Below the pieces are notes generated by a model, which worked only from the letters and a program-made list of their open reading frames with translations, was not told the origin of the DNA and made no database searches. Positions 1 to 8,153 of a stretch of DNA of 64,000 nt are shown here, piece after piece (within the stretch, counting starts at the first letter, position 1; each line of letters opens with the position of its first letter). The position numbers and the translations under genes are program-made. Origin of the DNA: Komagataeibacter sucrofermentans DSM 15973 (GTDB taxonomy: Bacteria > Pseudomonadota > Alphaproteobacteria > Acetobacterales > Acetobacteraceae). The stretch lies in NCBI RefSeq assembly GCF_040581405.1, contig NZ_CP137157.1, positions 1,678,001 to 1,742,000 of the forward strand, in the 5' to 3' direction.

Positions 1-163
1 CCAGATTTCCTCCGGGTCATGCTCGACCCAGCCCTGGCTGGGATAATGCTGGGCGAACTCGATGCGGGAGACCGAAATGGCCGTGATATCGCGATCGAAC
101 ACGATGCTGCGGGTCGAGGTTGTTCCCTGGTCGATGGCGAGAATTCTGTTCTTCTTGTTCATT
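1..163 (-). CDS. glpK: Glycerol kinase, N-terminal part (runs off the window)
   Basis: Only the first 54 codons lie in the window. The reverse strand gives a protein beginning [19 protein letters not shown], which carries the phosphate-1 loop (DQGTTSTR) of the FGGY sugar kinase family as seen in glycerol kinases. The enzyme phosphorylates glycerol to sn-glycerol 3-phosphate with ATP in the cytoplasm. An AGGAG ribosome site lies just before the ATG at 163. It follows glpD on the same strand after a 72-base gap that holds a hairpin, so the two are probably one transcript. The residue pattern makes glycerol kinase much more likely than another FGGY kinase, but the substrate-specific part is outside the window. 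Confidence 0.9.
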
Positions 164-199
164 ATCTTCTCCTGCCCCAACAGGGCGGATGCGAGTTTG

Positions 200-226
200 G
201 GCCGCAGGCGTGTTGCACCTGCGGCC
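200..226. promoter_or_regulatory. Hairpin between glpD and glpK
   Basis: Perfect 9-base arms GGCCGCAGG / CCTGCGGCC enclose a 9-base loop. On the glpD-glpK transcript it is not followed by a T run, so it is not a clear terminator. It may stabilise or process the message between the two genes; that role is inferred. Confidence 0.45.
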
Positions 227-235
227 TGATAATTT

Positions 236-1798
236 TTACGCGGAAGTCGGCGCCGTGCCCGGCTTGCGGGCCTTGAGGTAGGCCTCGAGGCGGGCCGTGT
301 CCTCATCGGTTACATGCAGGCCAAGGCGGGAGCGGCGCCACAGGATGTCCTGCGTGGTCTGCGCCCATTCGTTTGCGATCAGGTATTCCACCTCACGCGC
401 GCTCAGGCCCGCGCCAAACAGTTCGCCCATATCCTCCATGCTACGGGCATCGCCTACGATCCCGGTGGCGCGCGATCCGTAATTGCGCACCAGCCGCCAG
501 CTCAGGTCGGGGCCAAGGAACGGGGCCTGCGCGCGCAGGCGGGCCAGCGCGCCCTCGAACCCGCCCTCGCCCAGATCACCGCCAGGCAGCACCTTTTCCG
601 CCGTCCAGCCAGGTGCCGACAGCACGGGCAGGAAGGGCTGGAGCTTCTCGATCGCGTGCTCGGCAAGGCGACGGTAGGTGGTGATCTTGCCGCCAAAGAT
701 GGATAGCATGGGCGCCTGATTGCCCTGCGTATCCACATCGAGCACATAGTCACGCGTTACGGCGGAGGCGTTCTTGGCCGCGTCATCATAAAGCGGGCGC
801 ACGCCAGCGTAGCTCCACACCACATCGGCCGGTGTTACGGGCTTGGTGAAGTAGCGGCTCACGCTCTCGCACAGGTAGCTGATTTCCTCGGGCGAGATCT
901 CGACATCGCCGGGGGCCTGCGTCCAGGGCACGTCGGTCGTGCCGATCAGGGTGAATTTCTGCTCGTAGGGAATGGCGAAGACGATGCGCTTGTCCGGGTT
1001 CTGCAGGATATAGGCCTGCGGCCCGTCAAACAGGCGCGGCACCACGATGTGGCTGCCCTTGACGAGGCGCACGTTCTTGGTGGAGTTCACCTGCGCACGC
1101 TCGCGCAGCACCTCGCTCACCCACGGCCCACCGGCATTGACCAGCACGCGGGCGCGCACGGTGGTGGTGGTGCCATCGAGCGTGTTCTCGATATCGGCTT
1201 CCCACACGCCATTGGCGCGGCGGGCGCTGACCATGCGGGTGCGGGTGCGGATATCGGCCCCGCGTGCCTTGGCATCCATCGCGTTGAGCACGACGAGGCG
1301 GCTGTCCTGCACCCAGCCATCGGAATAGGCGAAGCCGCGGGCGAGCTTGCCATTGAGCGGCTGGCCTGCCGATGACGTGCGGAAGTCGAGCGACTTGCAC
1401 TTGGGCAGCGTCATGTTGGGCGCGAGGTGATCATACAGGAACAGGCCAAGGCGCAGCATCCAGGCCGGGCGTGCCTGCGGCGTGTAGGGCAGCACGAAGC
1501 GCATGGGCCAGATGATGTGGGGCGCGATGCGCAGCAGCTTCTCGCGCTCGATCAGCGCCTCGCGCACCAGACGGAATTCATAATATTCCAGGTAGCGCAG
1601 GCCGCCATGGATCAGCTTGGTGCTGGCCGATGAGGTGTGGCTGGCCAGATCATCCTGCTCGACAAGCAGGACCGATGCGCCGCGCCCGGCAGCATCGCGC
1701 GCGATGCCCGTGCCGTTTACACCCCCGCCCACGACCAGCAGGTCGAGCAGGCCACCCGGTGCCGGGGGGGTGCGCAATGATTCGTCCATGGACGCCAT
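236..1798 (-). CDS. glpD: Aerobic glycerol-3-phosphate dehydrogenase
   Basis: A 520-residue FAD enzyme that oxidises sn-glycerol 3-phosphate to dihydroxyacetone phosphate at the inner face of the membrane and passes electrons to quinone. The dinucleotide-binding motif GGGVNGTG is at residues 24-31, followed by the family-typical [14 protein letters not shown] stretch near residues 58-71. Length matches the GlpD family (about 500-530). A strong AGGAGG site precedes the ATG at 1798, which supports this start. A GlpR-type palindrome lies 23 bases upstream, so the gene is probably repressed in the absence of glycerol 3-phosphate. It is transcribed toward glpK and away from glpF. Confidence 0.95.
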   Translation of the reverse strand: MASMDESLRTPPAPGGLLDLLVVGGGVNGTGIARDAAGRGASVLLVEQDDLASHTSSASTKLIHGGLRYLEYYEFRLVREALIEREKLLRIAPHIIWPMRFVLPYTPQARPAWMLRLGLFLYDHLAPNMTLPKCKSLDFRTSSAGQPLNGKLARGFAYSDGWVQDSRLVVLNAMDAKARGADIRTRTRMVSARRANGVWEADIENTLDGTTTTVRARVLVNAGGPWVSEVLRERAQVNSTKNVRLVKGSHIVVPRLFDGPQAYILQNPDKRIVFAIPYEQKFTLIGTTDVPWTQAPGDVEISPEEISYLCESVSRYFTKPVTPADVVWSYAGVRPLYDDAAKNASAVTRDYVLDVDTQGNQAPMLSIFGGKITTYRRLAEHAIEKLQPFLPVLSAPGWTAEKVLPGGDLGEGGFEGALARLRAQAPFLGPDLSWRLVRNYGSRATGIVGDARSMEDMGELFGAGLSAREVEYLIANEWAQTTQDILWRRSRLGLHVTDEDTARLEAYLKARKPGTAPTSA

Positions 1799-1821
1799 AG
1801 TAGATGTTCCTCCTGATACAC

Positions 1822-1839
1822 ATGTTCGTAACCGAACAT
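1822..1839. promoter_or_regulatory. GlpR-type operator upstream of glpD
   Basis: Arms ATGTTCG and CGAACAT are perfect inverted repeats with a TAAC centre. This closely matches the known enterobacterial GlpR half-site. It sits 23 bases before the glpD start codon, a repressor position. Seen directly; the regulator gene is not in the window. Confidence 0.75.
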
Positions 1840-2159
1840 TCTGATCGGTTCAAGAGGGTGCGCGCACATTTTTTCATGCTGCGCGTTTAAATAATTCCTT
1901 CTTTTTCAAGGCATGATAGTGCCCGGCATTAGCCATAAATTCGCCATCCCGAGTAATTTATATGCCGGAGTGATTTTTGTGCATGTGCGAAATCGCGCAT
2001 TTTGTTCCGTATCCTCACCCCTTGCCTTCCATCGACACAACAACATCACCTGCCCCCGAATCCGGAATGTTGGAGAAATTTCATGAAATATAATGAAATA
2101 TATGGAAAAAGGAGAAACTGTTACCCCACGGATCGCACGCGCCCCTTTCCCGGTGAGAT

Positions 2160-2177
2160 ATGTTCGTTTAAGAACAT
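2160..2177. promoter_or_regulatory. GlpR-type operator upstream of glpF
   Basis: Arms ATGTTC and GAACAT flank a GTTTAA centre, the same outer half-sites and total length as the site near glpD. It lies 76 bases upstream of the chosen glpF start. Two copies in one divergent intergenic region suggest joint repression of glpD and glpF. Confidence 0.7.
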
Positions 2178-2253
2178 TTTAGAGCTGCAAACCGGCCATA
2201 AGGCCAACAGCCCTTTCCCATCGAATGATAATAAAAGAATAAAGTGGGTTAAA

Positions 2254-3066
2254 ATGCTGAAAAACAGACAATTCCTGGGCGAACTCATATCCGAGTGCAT
2301 CGCGGTCATGATCATCGTGCTGATCGGTGATTCGGTGGCCGCGATGTACGCGCTATATGATCCCAGCCCGTACAAGCAGGCCTATTGGGGCGTGGCCATT
2401 GTGTGGGGGCTTGGGGTTACAATCGCCATCTACATTACCGGCAGCGTGTCGGGCACGCATGCCAACCCGGCCGTATCACTGGCGCTGGCGGTCTTTCGCG
2501 GCTTTTCGTGGCGCAAGGTGCCCGGCTACTGGGCGGCGCAGGTGCTGGGCGGGGTGATCGGGGCAACGCTGGTCTATACGCTGTACCAGCCCGTGATCGA
2601 ACATTACAATCAGGCGCATGGCCTTACGCGCGCCGCGGGCGGGGCGGCGGGGGTGTTCTTCACCCATCCGGGCGAGAGCATTACGCCGCTGCACGCCTTT
2701 GTTGATGAAATCATCCTGACCGGTCTGCTGGTCTTCGGCATCTTCGCCATCACGTGCGAATATAATACGGTTGCGCCACAGGCCAATTCGGGCGCGCTGA
2801 TTATCGGGCTGCTGGTTGCGAGCATCGGGGCATGTTCGGGTTACCTCGAGGCCTGGGCCATCAACCCCGCGCGCGACTTCGGGCCACGGCTGTTCTGCTT
2901 TTTGGCGGGCTGGGGTGAATCCGCCCTGCCGGGGCCGGACCATTACTGGTGGGTGCCCATTGCCGGGCCGCTGATTGGCGGGGTTGTGGGAGCCGGGTGC
3001 TACCAGTTCCTCATCCGCCCGTTCATTCCGCGCAGCGCCACGCCATCCATCCCGCCTGCACCATGA
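2254..3066 (+). CDS. glpF: Glycerol uptake facilitator (aquaglyceroporin)
   Basis: A 270-residue MIP-family channel for passive glycerol entry. Both half-helix NPA motifs are present (residues 71-73 and 204-206), and the second is followed by Arg-Asp (NPARD), the aspartate typical of glycerol-passing members rather than strict water channels. Six hydrophobic segments can be seen. The reading frame stays open back to 2002, but the ATG at 2254 is chosen because the protein then starts with the usual short N-terminus before the first membrane helix. The longer start would add 84 residues without family character and would read across the GlpR palindrome. It is divergent from glpD and serves the same pathway. 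Confidence 0.92.
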   Translation: MLKNRQFLGELISECIAVMIIVLIGDSVAAMYALYDPSPYKQAYWGVAIVWGLGVTIAIYITGSVSGTHANPAVSLALAVFRGFSWRKVPGYWAAQVLGGVIGATLVYTLYQPVIEHYNQAHGLTRAAGGAAGVFFTHPGESITPLHAFVDEIILTGLLVFGIFAITCEYNTVAPQANSGALIIGLLVASIGACSGYLEAWAINPARDFGPRLFCFLAGWGESALPGPDHYWWVPIAGPLIGGVVGAGCYQFLIRPFIPRSATPSIPPAP

Positions 3067-3117
3067 ATTTTACAGCCCGCCTGCAAAACATTCCGGGTGT
3101 GATCTGACGAAATGCTC

Positions 3118-3147
3118 GGGCGCCGCCTTTTTTTAAAAGCGGCGCCC
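3118..3147. terminator. Hairpin after glpF, between convergent glpF and lrp
   Basis: Perfect 9-base arms GGGCGCCGC / GCGGCGCCC around a loop of T7 and A4. It begins about 50 bases after the glpF stop. There is no T run after the stem, so termination is uncertain; the IS begins 4 bases later. It may belong to the dispersed T/A-rich palindrome family of this window. Confidence 0.5.
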
Positions 3148-3160
3148 TTAGGCTCAGGAC

Positions 3161-3538
3161 TCATTCTTTGAGATAGAAGATGAAGCTTGCCGCGATGTGG
3201 ATAGCGGACATGAAAGTGTGTGCGCAGCGGTCGTATCTGGTCGCGACACGCCTCCAGTCTTTCAGATTTGCGAACATGTTTTCGATCAGATGGCGCTTCT
3301 TATAGAGATGCCAGTTGTAAGGCGGCTTTGATTTCCGGTTCTTCTTCGGCGGAATACAGGCTGTGATATTGCGTTCTGCAAGCGATAACCGGATCCGGTC
3401 GCTGTCATAGCCTCTATCCCCGATGACTTCTTCTGTCTCGTCGGAGAGATCTGCCAGCAGCACGTCTGCGCCTTTGAAGTCACTGACCTGACCCGCAGTC
3501 AGATGCAGGCGGATAGCCCGACCCTGACCATCACACAC
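3161..3538 (-). CDS. IS5-family transposase, C-terminal frame (orfB)
   Basis: A 125-residue frame with the remaining catalytic residues of the DDE site: Asp in VIGDRGYDSDR and Glu in KKRHLIENMFANLKDWRR, the Y-(2)-R-(3)-E signature region of IS5 transposases. The ATG at 3538 is probably not a real start, because the open frame extends upstream to about 3606 and joins orfA after a -1 shift. The active product would be the fusion of both frames, about 260 residues. Confidence 0.87.
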   Translation of the reverse strand: MCDGQGRAIRLHLTAGQVSDFKGADVLLADLSDETEEVIGDRGYDSDRIRLSLAERNITACIPPKKNRKSKPPYNWHLYKKRHLIENMFANLKDWRRVATRYDRCAHTFMSAIHIAASFIFYLKE

Positions 3539-3555
3539 GGCATGCGGCTTTGAGT

Positions 3556-3960
3556 TCAGGCCGCCTTCTGTTCGTCCGATATGACGGGGAAAAGCCCCTT
3601 TTTAAGCAGGGACGCCGACGTCCGGTGAGCCTTGAGATGTGTCGCATCAATCATCAGGCGCTTCGAACGGCCAGCCTGCTCTGTCAGCACGACAAATATC
3701 CTGTCAAAGACGCCCAGGCGGCTCCACCGGATAAAGCGGTTGTATAAAGTCTTGTGCGGACCATAGGCTTTGGGAGCATCTTTCCATTGAAGACCGTTGC
3801 GGATCACGTAAACAATTCCGCTCAGAACACGACGGTCATTCACACGCGGAACCCCATGTGCCAGTGGGAAAAACGGCCTGATCCGTTCCCTCTGACGCTC
3901 GGACAGCAAAAACACGTCACGCACAGGCTCACCCTCCATTCGGTTAAGCCTGTGAATCAC
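3556..3960 (-). CDS. IS5-family transposase, N-terminal frame (orfA)
   Basis: A 134-residue product with the family pattern of IS427-group OrfA: a helix-turn-helix-like N-terminus (LSERQRERIRPFFP), the GLQWKDAP region, and the first catalytic Asp in MIDATHLKAHR near its end. Reading into the second frame requires a -1 shift near the LLKKG codons, where the sense strand reads CTT AAA AAG GGG. The shifted frame continues as GAFPRHIGRTEGGLNSK, the expected family sequence. Programmed frameshifting is known for this IS group; that it happens here is inferred from the clean join. Confidence 0.88.
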   Translation of the reverse strand: MIHRLNRMEGEPVRDVFLLSERQRERIRPFFPLAHGVPRVNDRRVLSGIVYVIRNGLQWKDAPKAYGPHKTLYNRFIRWSRLGVFDRIFVVLTEQAGRSKRLMIDATHLKAHRTSASLLKKGLFPVISDEQKAA

Positions 3961-3999
3961 AACACACCGCTCAGCTCAACAAATTAATAGGTCCTGAGC

Positions 4000-4443
4000 C
4001 TAGCGCTGCACCACGGTGCGGATGGCGAAATTGCTCTGTATGCGGGCCACGCCGGGCATGCGCGAGAGTTCCTCCTTATGGATGCGCTCGTAATCGGCCG
4101 CGTCACGCGCCTCGACGCGCACGAGGTAATCGGCGTCGCCCGTCATCAGGTAGCATTCGCGCACATCGGCGCATTCGCGCACGCGCGCTTCAAAGCGGCG
4201 CAGGCATTCCTCCGTCTGCCGCTCCAGCGTGATGTGCACGATGACGGTGGTCATGCCATGCACCGAGCGCTCATCCACCAGGGCGCGATAGCCCCGTATC
4301 ACCCCCTCTTTTTCAAGCATGCGCACACGGCGCAGGCACGCCGAGGGCGACAGCCCCACCCGTTGGGCCAGGTCCGCATTGCTCATGCGGCCATCATGGC
4401 GGAGGTGGCGCAGGATGGCATCTGTCAGCCGATCGAAGGGCAT
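4000..4443 (-). CDS. Lrp/AsnC-family transcriptional regulator
   Basis: A 147-residue regulator with an N-terminal winged helix-turn-helix (residues about 5-60, including MSNADLAQRVGLSPSACLRRVRMLE) and a C-terminal RAM ligand-binding domain ending near VARIQSNFAIRTVV. It is divergent from alr-dadA and most likely controls alanine catabolism in response to alanine, as DadR/Lrp-type regulators do elsewhere; this is inferred from position. The frame is open upstream to 4554, but the ATG at 4443 gives the usual family N-terminus. The final base of the TAG stop codon is the first base of the IS: without the element the stop would be TAA. Confidence 0.9.
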   Translation of the reverse strand: MPFDRLTDAILRHLRHDGRMSNADLAQRVGLSPSACLRRVRMLEKEGVIRGYRALVDERSVHGMTTVIVHITLERQTEECLRRFEARVRECADVRECYLMTGDADYLVRVEARDAADYERIHKEELSRMPGVARIQSNFAIRTVVQR

Positions 4444-4496
4444 GGTGAATTTTCCGCTTATTTTCGTATATAATTGCGTGTAAGCGCTCATTAATC

Positions 4497-4508
4497 GCAT
4501 GATCATGC
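4497..4508. promoter_or_regulatory. 12-base palindrome between lrp and alr
   Basis: GCATGATCATGC is a perfect palindrome in the 137-base divergent promoter region. It could be an Lrp-type binding site, but it does not match a known consensus closely and no second copy was noticed. Confidence 0.3.
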
Positions 4509-4580
4509 ACAAAACGACAGGACATTTTATTACCATCCGCGTACGATCAGCCATGTTCCGCCCGATGGAGTAAGCGCCCC

Positions 4581-5762
4581 ATGCCTGACCTGCCCTTCCC
4601 CCAGCCCATGGCTTCAGGCTGGGCCTTTCCCGGCGCTGGTGCTGCGCTGGAAATAGATCTGGACGCCATCGCCGCCAATTACCGCCTGCTTGATGCCCGC
4701 ACGGGCACTGCCACCTGTGCCGCCGTGGTCAAGGCCGATGCCTATGGCCTTGGCGCCGACAGGGTTGCCCCCGTGCTGGAACAGGCCGGGGCGCGGGTCT
4801 TCTTCGTGGCCCATCTGGAAGAAGGCATCCGCCTGCGCCCGCATGTCTCGCCTGCCGCGCGCATTTTCGTGCTGCACGGCCCCATGCCCGGCACCGAGGC
4901 GCTGTTCACCCATCACGCCCTGCTGCCCGTGCTCAACAGCATGGAGCAGGTGGCTGGCTGGCGCGCCCATGCGGCTCAGGCGCAAAAAGCCCTGCCCGCT
5001 GCCCTGCAGGTTGATACCGGCATGTCGCGCTTTGGCCTGTCGGAGGCGGATGTGACGACACTGGCGCAGACTCCCGCCCTGCTTGAGGGCATCGACACCA
5101 GGCTGGTCATGAGCCACCTCGCCTGCGCCGACACGCCCGAAAACCCGGCCAACGCCATGCAGCGCGACCGGCTGCGCGCCATGGCGGCCCGGCTGCCCGC
5201 GGCGCCGTGGGCGCTTTCGGCCTCATCAGGCATCTTTCTCGGGCCGGACTATCATTTCAACCTCGTGCGCCCCGGCGCGGCGCTGTACGGCCTCGCCCCC
5301 AATGCGCAGGCGCCCAACCCGCTGCGCCCCACGGTCAGGCTGCGTGCCCGCATCGTGCAGCGCCGTGCCATTGGCGCGGGCGATGGCGTGGGCTACGGCC
5401 TGACATGGCGGGCCACCGGCCCCCGGCGCATTGCAACGCTGGGCATAGGCTATGCCGATGGCTTCCTGCGCAGCGGGGCGCAGGGCGGCTGCGCGTGGCT
5501 TGGCGACTACCGGCTGCCCATCCTGGGGCGCATTTCCATGGATTCCACCACGGTGGATGTCAATGACGTGCCCGAAAGCGTGCTCGATGCCGCAACGCAT
5601 GTGGACATGATCGGCCCGCGCCGCAGCGTGGACGATGTGGCCCACAGCGCAGGCACCATCGGTTACGAAGTGCTGACCGCACTGGGTTCGCGTTTCCATC
5701 GCACATATCGGCAGCCTGTCGCGTGCGATGCTTCTCCCCGCCAGAACAAGGCCTCCGTGTAA
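4581..5762 (+). CDS. alr: Alanine racemase (catabolic type by context)
   Basis: A 393-residue PLP enzyme that interconverts L- and D-alanine. The PLP lysine is Lys51 in [11 protein letters not shown], and the second catalytic base is Tyr272 in GVGYGLTWR; the GRISMD motif near residues 318-323 is also typical. The stop codon overlaps the start of dadA by one base (TAATG), which shows translational coupling. Together they convert L-alanine to D-alanine and then to pyruvate. The dadX-type catabolic role is inferred from this coupling and the Lrp gene next door. If no other racemase exists in the genome it would also feed peptidoglycan. Confidence 0.94.
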   Translation: MPDLPFPQPMASGWAFPGAGAALEIDLDAIAANYRLLDARTGTATCAAVVKADAYGLGADRVAPVLEQAGARVFFVAHLEEGIRLRPHVSPAARIFVLHGPMPGTEALFTHHALLPVLNSMEQVAGWRAHAAQAQKALPAALQVDTGMSRFGLSEADVTTLAQTPALLEGIDTRLVMSHLACADTPENPANAMQRDRLRAMAARLPAAPWALSASSGIFLGPDYHFNLVRPGAALYGLAPNAQAPNPLRPTVRLRARIVQRRAIGAGDGVGYGLTWRATGPRRIATLGIGYADGFLRSGAQGGCAWLGDYRLPILGRISMDSTTVDVNDVPESVLDAATHVDMIGPRRSVDDVAHSAGTIGYEVLTALGSRFHRTYRQPVACDASPRQNKASV

Positions 5763-7018
5763 TGAAAATCATCGTACTGGGTAGTGGTGTCGTTGGCGTG
5801 ACATCGGCATGGTATCTCGCGCAGGCGGGCCATGAGGTCACGGTTGTGGACCGCCAGCCCGAAGCCGGGCTTGAAACCAGCTTTGCCAATGCGGGACAGG
5901 TCTCGCCGGGCTATTCCTCGCCATGGGCCGGGCCGGGCGTGCCATTCAAGTCCATCAAGTGGCTGCTGATGAAGTACCGCCCCTTCGTGTTCTGGCCCAT
6001 GCCCGACCCGCATCTGTGGAAGTGGCTGGTGCAGATGCTCGAGAACTGCACCGCAAGCGCCTATGACCGCAACAAGGGCCGCATGGTGCGCATTGCGGAA
6101 TACAGCCGCGACATGATGATGGACCTGCGCGCCACCACCGCCATCACCTATGATGACCGCCAGCAGGGCACGCTGCAGGTGTTCCGCACGCAAAAGCAGC
6201 TTGATGGCATTGCGGGCGATATCCGCGTGCTGGAGCAGTACAACGTGCCCTATCAGGTGCTCACGCGTGAAGGCTGCGTCGAGGCCGAGCCGGGGCTGGC
6301 CGCATCGGCGCATAAATTCGTGGGTGGCCTGCGCCTGCCGGGTGACGAGACGGGCGATGCCTTCCTGTTCACCCAGCGCCTCGCGGCCAAGGCGGCGGAA
6401 GCGGGCGTCACCTTCCATTACGATACCAGCATCCGCACCATGACATCCGATGGCGGCCGCATTACCGGCATCGAGACCAGCCGGGGCCGCATGGTGGCGG
6501 ATTCCTATGTCGTGTCGCTCGGCAGCTACTCGCCCGCCATGGTGCGCCGCCTTGGGCTCGACCTGCCGATCTATCCGGTCAAGGGCTACTCGCTCACCGC
6601 CGATATCATGAACGAACAGCGCGCCCCGGTCTCGACCATCATGGATGAGACCTTCAAGATCGGCATCACCCGCCTTGGCAGCCGCATCCGCATTGGCGGC
6701 ACGGCGGAACTCGCGGGCTTCAGCACCAAGCTGCGCGCCCCGCGCCGCGAAACGCTGGAGCATTCGGTGACGGACCTGTTCCCCGGTGGCGGCAACATCC
6801 CCGCCGCCCAATTCTGGACCGGCCTGCGCCCCATGACGCCCGATGGCACCCCCATCATCGGTCGCACCAAATACGATAACCTGTTCCTCAACACCGGCCA
6901 CGGCACGCTGGGCTGGACCATGGCCTGTGGCTCGGGCAAGGTGCTGGCTGACATCATGTCCGGCCGTATGCCCGACATCCCGTATGAAGACCTGGGCATT
7001 GTCCGCTACGGGCAGTAA
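5762..7018 (+). CDS. dadA: D-amino-acid dehydrogenase small subunit
   Basis: A 418-residue FAD flavoprotein that oxidises D-alanine and other D-amino acids to 2-oxo acids, passing electrons to the quinone pool at the membrane. The FAD-binding motif GSGVVG is at residues 7-12, and the family's C-terminal stretch [17 protein letters not shown] is present. The length matches E. coli DadA. The ATG at 5762 shares its A with the alr stop codon. It ends four bases before the convergent LysR gene. Confidence 0.94.
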   Translation: MKIIVLGSGVVGVTSAWYLAQAGHEVTVVDRQPEAGLETSFANAGQVSPGYSSPWAGPGVPFKSIKWLLMKYRPFVFWPMPDPHLWKWLVQMLENCTASAYDRNKGRMVRIAEYSRDMMMDLRATTAITYDDRQQGTLQVFRTQKQLDGIAGDIRVLEQYNVPYQVLTREGCVEAEPGLAASAHKFVGGLRLPGDETGDAFLFTQRLAAKAAEAGVTFHYDTSIRTMTSDGGRITGIETSRGRMVADSYVVSLGSYSPAMVRRLGLDLPIYPVKGYSLTADIMNEQRAPVSTIMDETFKIGITRLGSRIRIGGTAELAGFSTKLRAPRRETLEHSVTDLFPGGGNIPAAQFWTGLRPMTPDGTPIIGRTKYDNLFLNTGHGTLGWTMACGSGKVLADIMSGRMPDIPYEDLGIVRYGQ

Positions 7019-7022
7019 TCCC

Positions 7023-7973
7023 CTACGGGCCTGACGGGGGGGCAAACCCCTCCGGCAGGCCTCCGCCACGCTCGCGCACGACGCGATACACCGTATTGCG
7101 CAGCCAGCGATGCACCGGGTCGCCATCGCGCCTGGGGTGCCATGCCTGAAAGGAATGCACCGTAGGCAGGGCGAAGGGAAATTCGAACTCGGCCAGGTGC
7201 ATGGAGCGGATGGGCAGGTAATCGATGGCGATGCCCGGCAGCGGCAGGATCATGTCGGTCATGCGCAGGGTCTCGACCATGGCGTAATAGGTGGGTACCA
7301 CCATCACCACGTGGCGTCGCAGGCCAAACTGTTCCTTGAGCACCGCATCGATCGGCCCATGCAGCCTGCCCCGGCGCGACACGCTGATATGTTCATACCG
7401 CGCGATTGATTCCGGCGTGATCCCTTCCGCCAGAATGGGGTGATCGGCCCGCACGAGGCCACGGAACGCAGTGGGGAAGATGCTCTGGCGGCGTATTTCG
7501 GGCCGCATGTCATCCGAGGCCCCCAGATACAGGTCGATATGCCCTTCGCGCAGGTCGTTGCTGGGTTCATCATCCGTTTCAGGCACGAAGGTCAGGGTGC
7601 AGCCGGGGCAGTCATGGCGCAGGGCGGCGAGAATGGCCGCACCGAACGCGCCGACAATCAGGTCATTGGCGCGCAGCATGAAATGCGGCGACAGGCTGGC
7701 AATATCGGGGGTGTCCTGCTCTTCAAGCAATGAATCGGCGCCATCGACAATGGCCCGCAGCCGCTCGCGCAGGCCGAGCGCAAAGGTCGTGACCACCATG
7801 CGCCGCCCCGATGCCACCAGAATCGGATCATTGAACACCACGCGCAGCTTGGCGAGGCTGCGGCTCATGGCGGCCTCGCTCATCTGCAGCCTGCGCGCCG
7901 CGTGCGAGACGCCTTCCTCCTCGATCAGGGCCTGAAGGCTGCGGAGCAGGTCGAGATCATAGCGTTTTCTCAT
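7023..7973 (-). CDS. LysR-family regulator, NodD-like subgroup
   Basis: A 316-residue protein with an N-terminal winged helix-turn-helix (residues about 5-64, DLLRSLQALIEEEGVSHAA start) and a C-terminal effector domain. The wording of the DNA-binding region (AMSRSLAKLRVVFNDPILV) places it with the NodD/PnbR-like LysR proteins rather than the CysB group. It lies downstream of the FUSC efflux gene on the same strand, with 180 bases containing a dispersed repeat between them. Its target is unknown; the efflux gene is a reasonable guess. Confidence 0.85.
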   Translation of the reverse strand: MRKRYDLDLLRSLQALIEEEGVSHAARRLQMSEAAMSRSLAKLRVVFNDPILVASGRRMVVTTFALGLRERLRAIVDGADSLLEEQDTPDIASLSPHFMLRANDLIVGAFGAAILAALRHDCPGCTLTFVPETDDEPSNDLREGHIDLYLGASDDMRPEIRRQSIFPTAFRGLVRADHPILAEGITPESIARYEHISVSRRGRLHGPIDAVLKEQFGLRRHVVMVVPTYYAMVETLRMTDMILPLPGIAIDYLPIRSMHLAEFEFPFALPTVHSFQAWHPRRDGDPVHRWLRNTVYRVVRERGGGLPEGFAPPSGP

Positions 7974-8070
7974 GCTCCGTGCGTCTCCCCCTTGGCCGCA
8001 ACCGGACCGGATGCGTTGCGATTATCATAAAAAAACCGGATTTGACCAATCCGTAACCTGACTGAAATCA

Positions 8071-8112
8071 GTAAAAAATTCTTGGTGAAGCTTTTTTCAA
8101 AAAGACGACACC
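8071..8112. repeat. Dispersed T-rich palindromic element, copy
   Basis: Contains TTCTTGGTGAAGC followed by T6 and CAAAAAGACGACACC. The reverse complement of the copy at 56541-56610 carries the same core. It sits between the LysR gene and the FUSC gene, outside coding sequence. Confidence 0.6.
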
Positions 8113-8153
8113 CATTAACTTCCGGTCTTATGCCCCTGCATGCAGGCGGGATA

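Larger units (their letters stand above)
3151..4000 (-). mobile_element. IS5-family (IS427-like) insertion sequence, 850 bp
   Basis: Outer ends are near-perfect inverted repeats of about 15 bases (GGCTCAGGAC followed by TCATT on the left and CTATT on the right when both are read inward). A TA dinucleotide flanks each end (3149-3150 and 4001-4002), fitting the 2-bp TA duplication of the IS427 group. It carries a two-frame transposase on the minus strand. The right end falls inside the stop codon of the neighbouring lrp gene. Both ends are intact and the DDE residues are present, so the copy could still be active. Confidence 0.9.

Noticed and set aside
4444-4554. Longer Lrp start at 4554
   Set aside because: The extra 37 residues lack Lrp family character, and it would occupy the alr promoter region; the ATG at 4443 gives the conserved N-terminus.
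7027-7062. GC-rich hairpin at the end of the LysR gene facing dadA
   Set aside because: It lies inside the LysR coding end and is not followed by T residues, so a terminator call is not supported.
5663-7126. Long minus-strand frame of 487 residues opposite dadA
   Set aside because: It lies wholly antisense to dadA, has no family motif and an odd His/Ala/Gly-rich composition typical of shadow frames in high-GC DNA.
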